Assembly (NCBI GenBank): GCA_028023455.1
Contig: JAQFVV010012423.1
Coordinates: 2,433,273-2,497,272, forward strand
Direction of reading: 5' to 3'
Length of the DNA stretch: 64,000 bases
DNA from: Epiperipatus broadwayi
Lineage: Eukaryota > Onychophora > Udeonychophora > Euonychophora > Peripatidae
The notes beneath the pieces were generated by a model. That model worked only from the letters and a program-made list of their open reading frames with translations, was not told the origin of the DNA and searched no databases. This document shows positions 1 to 12,680 of the stretch, one piece after another (positions within the stretch are counted from its first letter, which is position 1; each line of letters opens with the position of its first letter). A program made the position numbers and the translations under genes.

Positions 1-54
1 AATGTTAAAATTATAAGAAATTAGTCAGCTGTGCACATATGGTTCAGAAAAAAA

Positions 55-175
55 TATGGAACAATAGAAAACATTACTGATATATATAAAAATATCAAAT
101 CCCCTCAAATATTAAGAAATTTTCAGTTATGCCATCTGTGAATAATTAACTTATTAAAACCAGCATCTCAAAATA
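55..175. repeat. Diverged single arm of the 366-649 foldback unit
   Basis: This stretch repeats the left arm of the neighbouring palindrome: the motifs AAATATCAAAT, CCTCAAA, AAATTTTCAG, CTGTGAATAA and CATCTCAA occur in the same order and spacing. It is more diverged than the two arms are from each other. No coding potential is seen. It shows that the palindrome belongs to a family with more than one copy here. Confidence 0.6.
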
Positions 176-365
176 GTTAATAAAAAAGGTATCGGTTTGA
201 ACTATAAGCTGCAATGACATTAATCATTAAAACATGGATTACTTCAAACAGAAAACATGAAAATTTACATAAGCAATGGTATTCAAATAGTTTTTAAACA
301 AACATGTTTTCCATACTTAGACAAAAACTCACTAAACTTTAGTCATTTTAATTTCTGAAACTCCC

Positions 366-649
366 CCACACAGATATATATGAAAACATTTTCAATGCAT
401 AGCACTGTCCAAAATAAATATCAAATAACCTCAAACATTATAAAATTTTCAGCTACATTACCTGTGAATAAACCTATTAAAGATCACATCTCAACACAGC
501 TAATTATCTGCTTTGAGTTGTGAACTCTAATAGGTTTATTTACAGATAGTGTAACTGAAAATTTCATAACATTTGAGCTTATTTGATATTTATTTCAGAT
601 AGTGCTATGGACTGGAAATATTTTCAAACACACACACATATATAGTGTG
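366..649. repeat. 284-bp palindromic foldback element
   Basis: The left half (366 to about 503) and the reverse complement of the right half (about 504 to 649) align along their whole length with scattered mismatches and almost no loop. Shared blocks include CATAGCACT, AAATAAATATCAAATAA, AAATTTTCAG and AATAAACCTATTA. The outer ends read CACAC...ATATA and TATATAGTGTG. There is no ORF and no clear target-site duplication. This fits a hairpin MITE or foldback element; the transposase class is unknown. Confidence 0.7.
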
Positions 650-744
650 CCAGTCAAAACATGTTTATCCATCTAACACGAGTTGGAACTCACAAAATGT
701 ACTTCAAACCCAGTCAGGCCCGAGACTTAGGTCAGGGACCAGGC

Positions 745-792
745 TGAATTCAAACCCACTCTCTAAGCCCTAGATCAAACACCTAATGGATA
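745..792 (-). repeat. tRNA-like fragment (possible SINE, T-arm half)
   Basis: On the minus strand GGGTTTGAATTC resembles a Pol III B box (GGTTCGANTCC). It follows a GATCTAGGGCTTAGAGAGT stretch, but the A box is poor. The most likely reading is a decayed SINE. It is not a functional tRNA, because no cloverleaf closes. Confidence 0.3.
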
Positions 793-1332
793 ACATAATA
801 GTCATGGCACATGAGAATTAATTCTTAATCCAGCCCGCTAGCAAATCGGAGAAAACAGTAAGACTCATGGACTTAAACATATATATAAACAACTTAATTA
901 CTAGAGACATTCCAAAGATAAAATCTAATATATTTAATTAATAGGGACTTTGCTGATGAATAGCTATGGTCAATTAGTGAATTGATTTAATAATGAGACA
1001 GAAACTGATATATTATGAATTATAAATATATTTATTGACAATTTTACATGTATTTTGATATAACCATTATCGTTGGCAAATGCACGCAGGCATTTTATTT
1101 ATAAAGCAACATTTCTCTAGGGAATTTGAACAATAATTGATACGTTGGCAAATAGGTTTGTTGCTATTATTTAATGGAGCCAAATATCATGCTATATAAT
1201 TAATCACTACATACACTTATTAGTTATGCCCTTTTATAATCAGTTCGAGTGGAGCAAAGCTTAATAATACATCCGATTATAATAAATTTATATATTAAAT
1301 ATGGGCTTATAAAGCATCTCAGATAGCTTTAG
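793..1332. other. AT-rich noncoding stretch
   Basis: No ORF, RNA gene or repeat structure could be recognised here. Confidence 0.5.
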
Positions 1333-1440
1333 ATCAAACAGCTTTTCAAGAATGCTTTGGTTCAATGCCAAATTGCATATTATGGAGGTGGAGTTGGCTA
1401 TAACGATTTTACCAATATGCTAGGCACAAGTAAAATATAA
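1333..1440 (+). other. Short exon-like open stretch, unidentified
   Basis: A 35-codon open stretch reads through a glycine-rich segment (YYGGGVGYNDFTNM) with more balanced codons than its surroundings. A possible acceptor (ATCAAACAG) precedes it, and a weak donor (CAA|GTAAAA) lies just before the stop at 1438. The length is well within chance expectation for AT-rich DNA, and the product is not recognised. It may be an exon or a decayed mobile element. Confidence 0.15.
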
Positions 1441-1518
1441 TAATAAAGTTGCTCTGCGGATGGAAGAATAGTTTTTCGAGTTTTTGTGACCAACACTGGT
1501 TTACACAATAACTGATCA

Positions 1519-1650
1519 TCATGCTTCTAAAAGGGAACCTTTATTTGGTTCATAAGAGGCGGGGGATTTATGTGGTAATCTGGCCCTTAGCTCAGTCTTA
1601 GCTACTGCACTACCCATAAAAGAGGAAGATGGGCTGGACTTACCGTGGCT
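1519..1650 (-). other. GC-richer patch, possible decayed transposon end
   Basis: This patch stands out from its surroundings: it contains CCCCCGCCTC and GGGCCAG and stays open on the minus strand from 1728 to 1519. The minus-strand text GTAGTGCAGTAGCTAAG recalls the GTGGCGTAGCTAGG-type starts seen on some animal DNA transposons, but that resemblance is from memory and weak. The peptide in this frame runs into a (TA)n tract upstream, so a real gene is unlikely. Confidence 0.2.
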
Positions 1651-1728
1651 CCATCTTATATATATATACAAAAACAGCCCAATGATAATATTAATAAATT
1701 TCACATCCGCCAAGCCGAAGTATATCAT

Positions 1729-2460
1729 AAATTAATACTATATATCAAATGAACACTAGTTTATCAGCTTGATCAAAAGAGCCAACTCTTCTGTAGCATG
1801 AGAAATACGATATGCTACTGATGGGAATATATCTATATAAACTTTACTTTATCATGTTCAATCTCTTTAGTTATCTATAATTAATAAACTCTTAAGGGGG
1901 ACAAAGTATATTTACGGGACTTACGAATGCTTTAATAAGAAAAAGTATACTTATTATTACACTCCAGGCTAGTTTAATCTTTAATAACATAATAATTAAA
2001 GGTTGAAAATTTGGATTTATAAGCCACATTTTATATTTTACATTAATTATATACTAAATGACCAAATAATAATGAGCACAAAGGGTCGCCATTATTTATA
2101 ACTTTGGGTTTCGAAACAGCACATAAAATGACACTATAAATACTACTAATACGAAGATTTTAAATTACATCTTTAAAAAAACATATTCTATAATTAAATG
2201 TATGCCATTTCGAAACATAGGCATAAATAACAATTATTAAAATAATCAAAAGAGAAGTAAATATCTGCAGTGATTAAGTTATATAGCAAAATATTGAATT
2301 AATAAAGAGAAATTAGCAAAATTATTACATTTTATATAATTCAAATATTATTTAGAAAACAATTTAGAAAAATTTTACAATACTATAGTTAGCTAACCTG
2401 TATTTTAAAGAAATAATGATCATTTTGGAGTGTACACAGAGCTCTGCGATTTTAAAAATA
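1729..2460. other. AT-rich noncoding stretch
   Basis: No supported gene or repeat. A 60-codon open frame from 2416 runs into the tandem repeat that follows and has no homology that I recognise. Confidence 0.5.
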
Positions 2461-2622
2461 TTAAAACAGTTCTCCTACAGCTGGAATGAAGGTGAGTTCT
2501 TTGGCAGCTTATGGCATGTTATATTTAGTTGGGAGACAATTTTAAAATGGTGTTCCTGTAGCTGGATTGAAATTGGGACAAAGGCAAGTCCTTTTTAGCA
2601 GCTTATGGCATCTTTTATTTGG
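2461..2622. repeat. Two-copy tandem repeat of about 82-94 bp
   Basis: Both copies carry, in order, TTTTAAAA or TTAAAA, GTTC-CT-AGCTGGA-TGAA, AAGTYCTTT or GAGTTCTTT, and CAGCTTATGGCAT. The spacing between matching blocks is 82 bp at the AGCTGG motif and 94 bp at CAGCTTATGGCAT, so the second copy carries an internal insertion. Function is unknown. Confidence 0.55.
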
Positions 2623-3696
2623 TATAAGCTTGTTGGTTGTTGCTTCGGCATTGGATGGATTGAACTTTGGCATTCCATCATGGGGACGGCAGCAAAATTT
2701 TTGCCTGACTAGCAAGACATGTTAAAATTAAACAATTTTCAGCTTGGATAGTAATAGCTCTTCAAAAGCAAGAAGAAGTATATCTTTCCACTTAAAATAT
2801 GGCCTATTTATATATTTTCACTAAGCCTTAACACCTTTTTGGAATTTTGTTTGCCTCAGGACCAATTGATTTTTACTTAAAACAAAATCATATAATCTAA
2901 TTTCTACTACTGATGTCTCCAAGGTGTCATATTTAATTTACTTAAAAATTATTAAAATATATAAATCATATAATTTGATTCAGATTTCACTAATTAAATT
3001 CCTTTTTAGGTGTTATAAAATGTTAAAGCTTAGCAGAAGTAACAGTATTCTGATTTAATGATAAAGTCTTTTGTTGAAACCAAATCAATTAGTAAACTAG
3101 ATTTTACTTTTACCCTGGATGCGGTCACTAATTGATTTCTTGTTCGCACAAAATTCTCATTTTAATTATAAACAGATGATTTTTATTTTAACTTTTAACA
3201 TATTTTCTTTATATTGTTTATTTAAAAAAAAACATATTTGACAGATCTTATAAAAAATACTTTAGTTTCAGCTATATCTATAAAACATTAAATCAGAAAA
3301 CCATTAAATATATTTTAAAGAAAATATTTTACACTATATCTTTTTATTTAAATTTAAATATATATATGAATCATTATACCATCATTCCACGGTTTAAATT
3401 ATCCATCCACATACGAATATAATAGCGAATATAATTAAGAATTGGCTGATAAATTAATAAAACATTTTATGAATAATTATGAGGATTTCTACGCTATAAT
3501 TTTATCAAACCTATCTAATTATAGCATACTTTCGTATGTAAATGGATGATGCCATTCAAGCAGCCATGCTAGCAAATTTTTACCGCTCGACTTATATATA
3601 ACATTTTTACATTTAAGATAGGTTCGAAACTAGTTCAGATGAGTAGGTCATTAGGTTGATGGTGAAATGGAAAGAGATTGGAAGGTTTCCATTTCA
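2623..3696. other. AT-rich noncoding stretch
   Basis: Nothing recognisable apart from homopolymer and A/T-only runs. Confidence 0.5.
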
Positions 3697-3895
3697 ATAG
3701 ATAGACAATTGAAATCTTAAACTGGATTCCAAGAGATTGTAAAAGTTGAAGGAAGAGACCACATGGGAGATGGATGAATGAAATAAGAAAGTGTGCAGGG
3801 TTGAGGTGGAGAAGAGAAACTAAAGATCGGAGAAGATGCATCAAACTTGGAGAGATCTTCATCCTGCAGTGGATTGATAATGGTTGATGATGATA
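3697..3895 (+). mobile_element. 5'-truncated RTE-like retrotransposon, 3' stub
   Basis: This stub matches the last roughly 200 bp of the RTE family found at 17.4 and 57 kb. In translation it keeps ILNWIPRDCK, RWMNEIRKCAG, IKLGEIF and the family terminus QWIDNG-stop, followed at once by a TGATGATGATAATA tail. Only the C-terminal tip of the reverse transcriptase ORF remains. The severe 5' truncation is typical of target-primed reverse transcription. An indel after the IPRDCK segment breaks the frame. Confidence 0.85.
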
Positions 3896-6800
3896 ATATA
3901 CCGAATAATTAAAGAAAACTAAAGATACAGGTATTTACAATTGCCAATATGTACTTCATTGATTTTAGGTAAAAATTTGTACACTATTTTGAAAGCTGAA
4001 AATTTAAAACAAGTATAACATTTTTTCAAAAAGTCTGATCTTACTCAAAGTGTTTCACTATTCAATTATTCACTATAAATGGGTATTCAGCTATTATTAT
4101 GTAGATAATAAAACAAAAATAAAATCTACACACAATGAATATCTAGCAGTCAAAAATCTGGTAAAGTATTGTCTTCTCTTTGGTGGGATTAAGACATTTG
4201 CATTCCTTCTTTTTCTTACATATATTTAAAATATAAATTTTATTTACATAATATGTAAGAAAAACAAATTCCTTTTTGACTTGTTAATTTAACCATTTGT
4301 ATTATTATTATCTGTATTTATGCATGAAATTTATAGTAATTTTTATTTCTTATTGTCTTCATTACTTTTATTTTTTAATTTATGGGATTTAAAAGTAATA
4401 GCATGATATGGTATTATTTATGATTGCTTGACTACTTAAAAACTTATTTATAAAGTGAGAAATTTTCAACTATGTGAAAAAAAAAGTTTACTCAGGATTG
4501 AAAATTTTTAGAGTTTATAAAAAAAATTGTTACTTTTTTCTGTGTTTATTTATTTAAAGTGTTACTAAAAAATAGTAATGAAATACTTATTTCTTATATC
4601 TTTTTGTGATAGATATTCTTAACAATCAATATATGTCAAATTTATTTATTACCTTTAAAAAAACCATATTGCTACATGACGATATGGATGGAAATTTAAA
4701 TATGCTAGAAACTCTTGTTTACATAATATATCTCAAATATTAGATAATGAAATAACATGCATTAAAAGAATATCAAGAAAATTTGGCCATAATACCTATT
4801 GTTTATTACTTCACTTATATTAACAGAAAGCTCATGGATTTTAATTTTTAATTTAAATTTCTGCATTTTTTCTTTAATGGAAAATATGGGAAAGTGCATA
4901 AAGAGATTATAATAGTTAGCACATAGTCAGACATCTATAAATTAAAAAAGAGTTCTAAAAACATTTTGATATCAGTTAAATGCAAAATGTTAATTTGTAC
5001 ACACAAAAAATAACGATGTAGACCTCATATATATCCTTTAAATATTTTTGATCACGTTTTTAAAATAACAGTTGACCAAAATGAATAATTTTATTGATTA
5101 CTATTTTTTTCTGAAAAAATTCTTGTATATAAGTAAAAAAAAAAGTTTCAATTGATAAAATCAATAAAAAAATTATAAAGAAAGTCAAATATTCCAAAAA
5201 ATAAATAAATAAAAAGTTTAATGCAAACGGCTTTTAGAAATTCTAGAAAAAGAAATAATATTTTCATAGAAAGACCATTATACATTATATAAATATTTGG
5301 CTCAGATTTCGTTTTTTTAAAAAAAAAAAAAAAAATTGGAACTACTCTATTTCATTTAAATTTTCTTCAAACTGAGTAATATTAACCAAGACTGATTAAT
5401 TTATCCAAATGACTGCGCCATTTCATTAGTATAAAACAATAAGTCAAGATTTTAAGCAGTTGAATGAAGACTGAATACTATAATTTCCTTCATTTGATTA
5501 AAGTGATATTTTAGTACATTTGGAATGTGGGGTAGGAAAGGATGAGGGGAGTACATTTACAAAATCAGCACTTGGGATTTACTACTCTACCTCTGCAACA
5601 AAAATATTTGTCTAAAATCAAATCTATTGACCAAAGAAAATCAATAATCTGGTCCTTAGTTTTAAGCATATAAGTTTTATTCTCTTTAAATTATCACGTA
5701 TTTACATTATAATTAAAGTCACTATATTAAAAATACAACTGCAAATTAACTGATTTTTAGATTTGCTATCGTAAGTTGGCACAATAAAAATTTTGACTTA
5801 ACAAACAAACACATTGTTATTTATTTTTGCAGCCGAATAAAGCATTTAAAAACACTATCATATCTGTGAACTGTTTGTTCAATAAGTTTATATTTACTTA
5901 AAATAATATTCAAACACTATTAAGTTTCGAAGAAAATAACTGACTTGTTAAATTGTTAGCATATATTTTGATTACTATTTGTAGTCACAATAAATCAGCA
6001 GCACCTATCTACTGACTTTTGATTGTTCTTATAAATATATGTTTGTATATAATAAATCTAAAATACCATTATATATATATTAATGCTATAACCTGAGTGT
6101 AAATAATCGGATCAAGTAAATTAAACTTTTTTAAAGTTTTATTGGACTTTCAACTTTGAAGTAAACCTATAGTTAATCCAGCTAGAATTCAAATATTTGC
6201 CAGTAAATAAGTATCTAGTTTTTTTTGTTGAGGTAGAAGATAAAACAAAACGTTTCAAATTCTTACAGTCCACTAATTGTTAAGCCTGAGAATAATACAT
6301 TTCAATCTATTATATATATAATTCTATTTCTAATTCATTATTTACTCGTAATAATTTTGCATAAATATGTTAGTATGTTTGATGAAGTATGTTATTCTTC
6401 TTTATTAGTTTTCTATTTATCTTGATGACAACCATTAAGAATAATAAACATACATTATAAAGGCAGCAAGCTGAATGAAATAATATAATTATGATTATGG
6501 TTCTGGGCATAGAAAATGCATTTTAAGCCAAACAGAAAATTGCTGAAATAAAAATAACAAATTTCACCAGGGTTATTAACACACACATTCATATATATTA
6601 TGATGGATAAATAGTTCTACATGTAATTTTGCTAAAAGGTGCCACTAGATAATAAATTTAGCCTTCTTTCCAATAACCAATTGTAATTTAATATTGATAA
6701 TTAATATAAGAAAATACCAAAGAAAGAAATTCAGTTTACTAGTAAAGTCACAATTACAAACAAATATTGGGAAGTTATGAATTATAAAATGAAACTATTC

Positions 6801-8462
6801 CAATTAATAATAAATCTTAAAATAAAAGATAAAATAAAAGATAAGTTTACCCAGCATAAATTACAGTTGGACATCTATTAATTTGGCATATTAATATGTT
6901 GTGGTTTTTAATTCAAATGATAATCAGTACTAACAGAAACAAAATAATTTATTTAAAAAATAAAATAATAATAATAATGTCATTTTAATTGTTATCAATA
7001 TCTAAATTAATACATCAAAATCAACAAACACATGTATGATCAACAATCTGAGACATTGCCAAAACAAACCAAACTATCCTTATTTCAAGACCTAGTATCA
7101 CAGTAACCTATGTATTGAGGATATAAAATTAAGCAATGGATAAAATGCTTGTTATATATAAGCTTAACTTTCTATTACTCTAGGTAACAACATAAAAATA
7201 ATAACTATTCTAAAAACTTCATATATAAAATATTTAAATATCAAATCTTTATTATTGCCATATTATTTATAAAGATATAAACATTACCCATGCTTAAGAA
7301 AGTATTCATTCCAAAAATTAAACCATTATAAAATGAAACCATAGAAATTTATAACTGGAAGTAACCAATAATATCAAGCTAAACATATCAATAAAGATCT
7401 CAATTGCCAATATATAAAGTATCAGTCAAATCCCATATATACATAAAATATATATTTATTACTATTGAAACAATCATTATATAAAATTATAAATATTATT
7501 AAATAATACAGATTATATATTTCATAATCTATATTGAAATGTGATATCTATAAAATAAACTATCATTTATTACATCTGTATTATTTTTGAACATTATATT
7601 TAAAACATTTTGAAAATATTACTTGTATATAGCTTTGATAATTATTCACATAGTGATCAATCTAATATTTAAGAATTGACAATTTATAAATAACTAATAT
7701 TACCACAATATTTAAGTAAAAAAAAAAACAATTTATTATAAATTAAAAATATCCAATAAAGATTTATAAACTGTTTTGTAATTTTAAATTAATTACCAAT
7801 AGATGTTAATGTTCTTCAAATTTAAGAGCTGAAAATCTCTTTATTCATTATGGTGCTTTATTTGAAATATAGAAGATAGACGTAAATGAGGATGTAAAAA
7901 ATGATGATTTTGTAGCAATTGATGATTATGAAGTAATCCTATTTATGATATATGAAAATATGAAGAAGTAGATTATCCATTTGATTCTTGGTTTCCAGAT
8001 TCTTGAGATTATTTACAAGTTTATTTTGAGTTTTAAAATCCAACATTTTCCTTTTAAATGCAATAATGGACAATTTTGTTCATGTGATCTAAAGAGTTTT
8101 CTTGATAAGAAATCATTCTTGGCTACTTGCCAATACAAGAACAAATAATACTTTAGTCTTTTTAAAAGTACATTTAAAACAAATAATTGTCAATTCCTTA
8201 AAATTAATATTTTAAAATTAAACAATTGATTTTTTTAAAATTATCATTTAACAAAATCAATTTTTATTTATAAAAAGAGTATATAATGTCTGTCAAATTA
8301 TAATAATAACTCAATATTTTAAAATATTAATGATGTCACACCTCTAAATTAATAAAATTTCTTTCGATACATTTTCTTACTTTATACTATAATGAAATAT
8401 CTTCCAAAGGAATATACTATTTCAATATATAAATTTATTTAACAGCACATTGATTATATAAG
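3896..8462. other. Long AT-rich noncoding region
   Basis: About 4.5 kb with stops in every frame at short intervals, A/T homopolymer runs (for example near 5,310) and short AT microsatellites. I see no gene, RNA or element with recognisable ends. Confidence 0.6.
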
Positions 8463-8580
8463 TAATATTTACTAAGGCAATAAACCTGAAGCATGTGCGG
8501 TGTGGTTAAGACCTGTAGAGGTCCCTACCTTCGCATTTTCAACCGTACATGCTTTAGGTTTATTGCCTTAGTAAATATTA
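8463..8580. repeat. Near-perfect 39-bp stem hairpin
   Basis: The arm at 8463-8501 (TAATATTTACTAAGGCAATA onward) pairs with 8542-8580 at 37 of 39 positions; the two differences lie near the loop. The 40-nt loop contains AAGACCTGTAGAGGTCC, itself partly self-complementary. The stem is far above chance. It may be a small hairpin MITE or a transcribed hairpin; there is no evidence of expression. Confidence 0.75.
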
Positions 8581-8595
8581 TTTCAATATATGTAT

Positions 8596-8842
8596 ATGGG
8601 TGTATAATTTAGGTTGAAGCAAATTACTATTCGTAGATGTGCTATGAATTGTGAGCACTTTCATCAATAAATATTTTATAAACATACCACTTATATTTAA
8701 AGTTTATTTTAAAATAAATCAACATCCAATGAAGCTCTAAATATGAATGGCTACCTATGTTTTTAATTTTTTATTGATGAGGAGTGCTCACAATTCCAGT
8801 ACATGTGTGAAAAGTAATTTGCTTCCATCTAAATTACATATA
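8596..8842. repeat. Palindromic element of about 240 bp
   Basis: Arms of about 100 bp or more converge on the perfect palindrome TTTATTTTAAAATAAA at 8703-8718. Matching blocks include TAATTTAG, GAAGCAAATTACT, GAATTGTGAGCACT and CATCAATAAA, with indels between arms. It lies about 20 bp from the hairpin at 8463-8580. There is no ORF. A MITE-like foldback is the likely identity. Confidence 0.65.
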
Positions 8843-8883
8843 AATATAAAAATGTTATGATATGTAATATATATATATTGTAA

Positions 8884-9240
8884 TGATCTGCAGAAAGAGG
8901 GAGGTCGTATCTCACTATGGTCAGACCTATGGTCTTTGGGTAGAATGCTATGAATGATGTGATAAAGTACCTAACCAATAATTATATCTGCCTCCAATGG
9001 GCTAGTTCTAAGTTTACACATTAAATTCAGATACAATTTAGGCCAGTTCATTGATACCTCACTTTTGTTTCGGATTTTATTATGCCTCAGTGTTTAAAGT
9101 TAGGAAGAATGCTGCCTTCAGCTCTCTTCAGGTGTGAATTTATTTTGCATAGCAACTATCGCACTTCTAAACAGGTTCCCATTGACTTAAGATTTAATCC
9201 CATTACTGTGTCATTATAATATATGAAAAAGATTAAGTGT
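8884..9240. other. More complex noncoding stretch, possible old repeat
   Basis: Base composition is less AT-biased than the flanks, and the text contains words such as GGATTTTATTATGCCTCAG. No frame stays open and no element ends are visible. It may be an ancient transposon or SINE body; unidentified. Confidence 0.25.
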
Positions 9241-10158
9241 GTGCAAATATATAGTCAAATAAATTGATGGATGGGTGTATGAATGATTCTGATAAATTAG
9301 AGACCAGTTAAATTTTAAATTAAATTAACAACTTTTAGTAATAACAAATAAAATTTAAAACTCATTTAGTATAATAAAAGATGCAGTTATATGTGTCAAG
9401 AATGCATTTCTACCATATCATCGATTAAAAGTATCCATTACTCCAACCCATAAACATGGTACAGATACATAGCTCAGCACTTATTATTTACAAAACAAAT
9501 TGAATTAATAAAAAAAATGATTACATCAACCATGAAGCTGACTAACTAATTTACAATGTTATATGAACATATATATATATATATATAATAGCCTTGTCAT
9601 TGAATTCCAATGACTGATGTTCCATCTTCTTTGGGACCCCCTGCCTAAGTATGGTTGGTATGGTTGATAGAAAAGAACATCCACATTAGAAAATTAGTAA
9701 TTTACACAGAATAAAATAAATGTAATGATTGTTAGTTAAAATAAACAAATAAACAACATGAGTTCTGTCCTGTAATAGTACATGTAATTAATATGGAATA
9801 GTACCAAAACTCTTACCTCATTCCATATTATATCATGGTGATCCAAATATCAAGTCACTATTGAGGGATCTGACCTAAACTTTATTTACATAAAATATTA
9901 CTTAAGTTAATAATCCCTCCCATAATATGTTGCTTTTAAACATATGGACTCTTCCAAGTGAAGGCATATTGACATTTCTAAGTGTAGAAATAAAATGAGA
10001 ATAAAATTTTACAAACATATATAACAAAAATCTAACACTTAATAAATCAAATTTTCTACAACCATCCAGATTAAAGTTTGTGAATCTAATGATAATGCCT
10101 TTCATGGATACAGTCTATCACCCTTCTTTTAATTATACTTTGGTAAGTGCTTCCTCAA
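9241..10158. other. AT-rich noncoding stretch
   Basis: Contains a short (TA)n run at about 9570-9588. Nothing else is supported. Confidence 0.5.
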
Positions 10159-10272
10159 TCATTCAAATTCTTCAGCAACATGCTTGAAATGATGTTTCCA
10201 TTTTCTGTAGCTGCTTTCCTCCTGGATCCATTCAGACATTTTGTATGGGATGTTTGATGTTTCTTTAGGCAT
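10159..10272 (-). other. 37-codon coding-like segment, unidentified
   Basis: On the minus strand an ATG at 10272-10270 opens a 37-codon frame ending in TGA at 10161-10159. The central part reads MSEWIQEESSYRKWKHHF, with mixed codons (CAG, GAG, AGC, TAC, CAC) that differ from the A/T-driven peptides around it. The frame is open to 10293 before an upstream stop. No splice donor with a good consensus is visible inside it. It could be a small ORF, the decayed end of a transposase gene, or chance. I do not recognise the family. Confidence 0.25.
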
Positions 10273-10970
10273 TTTATAGATGAGTGAATTAAATCATTAC
10301 ACTTTTATGGTTGGGAAAATAGCATTCAGGTCCTATGATGACTTTATTTAGCCAAAATATATTGCTTAGTATTTTATAATGTATTTAATTTACTTCAGTT
10401 CATTATTTGGCATTTAGCAAATTATATAATTTTTTTTTACTTCATCATTTATCTATATAAACTAGAAAGTACTTTTTTCTTTTATCCTCATTTGAACAAT
10501 AGCAGTTTTTTATTTTTAATTGTCAACTCAAAATCAGTTCAATTCTTTCATTAAACTGCCAAAAATGATCAACTTTCCCTATTTCAAAAGTTGATTATGA
10601 TTGTTTTCAACTTTTTGCAATGTGAAAATTATACAGCTGATACAAGATTTTCAAACAAATCATCCACTTTTTCTTGCATTCTAAGATTCAATCTTGAGAT
10701 ATTCATTGTGTGTGTTTATCCTATTGTTCAATAAATAAGAAATGAACTGGGTTTACATTCATACCATGCCTAGTTTCCATTACCTAGTATACCAGCTTTT
10801 ACCCAAAATTTAAAAACCAAAATCTTTATAACCATCAGGTTTTAATATCAAAACAAACTTCTCAAGTAACCAATTGGTTGTACAAATTTAGGATTTAAAA
10901 TTTTGGCTAGTGTTTAATTTTTAAATTGGTATGATTTATTGATTTCTATTGATTGATTTAGTTTTTACTT
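10273..10970. other. AT-rich noncoding stretch
   Basis: No recognisable feature. Confidence 0.5.
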
Positions 10971-10971
10971 G

Positions 10972-11019
<48 letters not shown>

Positions 11020-11061
11020 CAACACCACACACTATATATATATATATATATATATAGTGTG
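10971..11061. repeat. Two adjacent TA-centred palindromes
   Basis: 10971-11020 reads GAAATA(TA)nTATTTC, and about 11028-11061 reads CACACTA(TA)nTAGTGTG. Both are self-complementary beyond the TA core, so both can extrude as hairpins. CACACTATA/TATAGTGTG-like words recur near 640 and 49,465. Confidence 0.7.
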
Positions 11062-12680
11062 GGCAAAGTTAGATTTATGAATAGACTCCATTAATGGCAC
11101 CAAATTGAAATGCTAATAAAAGGCAAAGAGCTTTATTAACAAATATGCATCACAAATGAATGTTAAATTAAAATTGAACATAGGATGATGATGATAAAAT
11201 CTTTATTATATCTCAAAGATTTGGTTAGAAAATTATAATGGTACATCAAAATTGAAAGGTTCATGTTTGATACCACCCAATTACAATAATAGAAAAATAA
11301 GAAAATCAATACTTCAAACCAAAACAGTATATAACTAGAATGAAATAGAATGAATACATTAGTTCTCTAAATCATGTGTATAAAATTCTTTAATTGAAAT
11401 GCTCTCTAAATTATATACACCTAAATCATTATCACAGAAAGTGGCCTTTTAATCACATACTTTTCAAATAGAGAACAAAAAGCTTTCTCAGTTATATGTC
11501 TGACTTTATTGACAATTAATATGATAATGGGATAGCTTTTGAAATAACACTTTATAATTAAATGAATAAAAGTCATAACATTAACCAAAACAAATCTATT
11601 CAACTTTAAAACTTCTCAATGGCTAATCACAGGCCACAACTATAATGTCTACATTTTGCACCATCTCTCAGCCATCTTTGTTTGCATATTAATCAATTTA
11701 CACTTATTTTATTGTAAATTTGTAGTTTTATCACTATTCAAAATTTTGATACCAAAAAATCTGCATTTGGAAGTGTTTTTCACAAAAATTCATCATAGCA
11801 ATCTATTGCATATAGTCACACCTCTTTTTCATATAAAGAGTTCATAAGCACTGACAGTCAACTTCAGCCATTGTTTTATAGGCATTTCTAACTATAAAAG
11901 TCAGAAATCAAACCAAAATGTTTTATAATTTCACAATAGATTTTGAATGTAAATAAATATATTTCTCATAATTTTTTACACTTGCAATTAAGTTTTTACA
12001 TTAATCAAACTAAATATAAACTTTGATGTAAAAAGTTTTAAATTTTAGAAGGTAAATAATCAAGAGGTCAATATCACTTGACTGCTATTCAAAACAAGTA
12101 AATAATGTTGACTGTTATTTGCATATCAATGGCATTTGACAATGACTAGCAAAATGAAACTATTTTTCATAAATATTTATGTATTTTATGACTATGTTTT
12201 ACACTAAATTGACTAATAATGTATATAGATTTAGATTTTTATTTAAAATATTTAATTTTAAACATAGAAAAGACAACAGAAGTGAAAAATCAGCAGCCAT
12301 AATTTGTAAGACATAAGAAATCATTGGCAATCTCACATAATGATTGGTTAAAATATATATTTTTTTGTTTTACTGCAGGCTACTTTTTGTTTTTCATATA
12401 TTTTTCTTCAGTTACTAACAAATTTTTCATTACATTTAACTAATTTCAATGTAAAATAATTCAATTTTTAGAAGCTAAATTAAAACAATTCTGATTATTG
12501 TACATCAATATATTTCTGAAAAGCAACTGGCTATATCTGTAATTAACAAATAAAATCACTCAAATTTTTACTCCATTTGGTAAAGAAAAAAATGCAACAG
12601 GCAAAAGCTTATCTTTTCAAATGTATGCATTCTGATGATTTTATCCCACTTTAAGATGATAACTAGTTGGGAATAAAGCA
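11062..12680. other. AT-rich noncoding stretch
   Basis: Short open frames of about 60 codons occur on both strands (around 11.4-11.85 kb), but they overlap each other, lack splice or start context, and have A/T-driven composition. None is called. Confidence 0.5.

Noticed and set aside
1333-1728. Insertion of organelle DNA
   Set aside because: No recognisable mitochondrial gene order or rRNA or tRNA text could be matched.
3635-3862. 75-codon minus-strand frame
   Set aside because: Antisense shadow of the RTE 3' stub.
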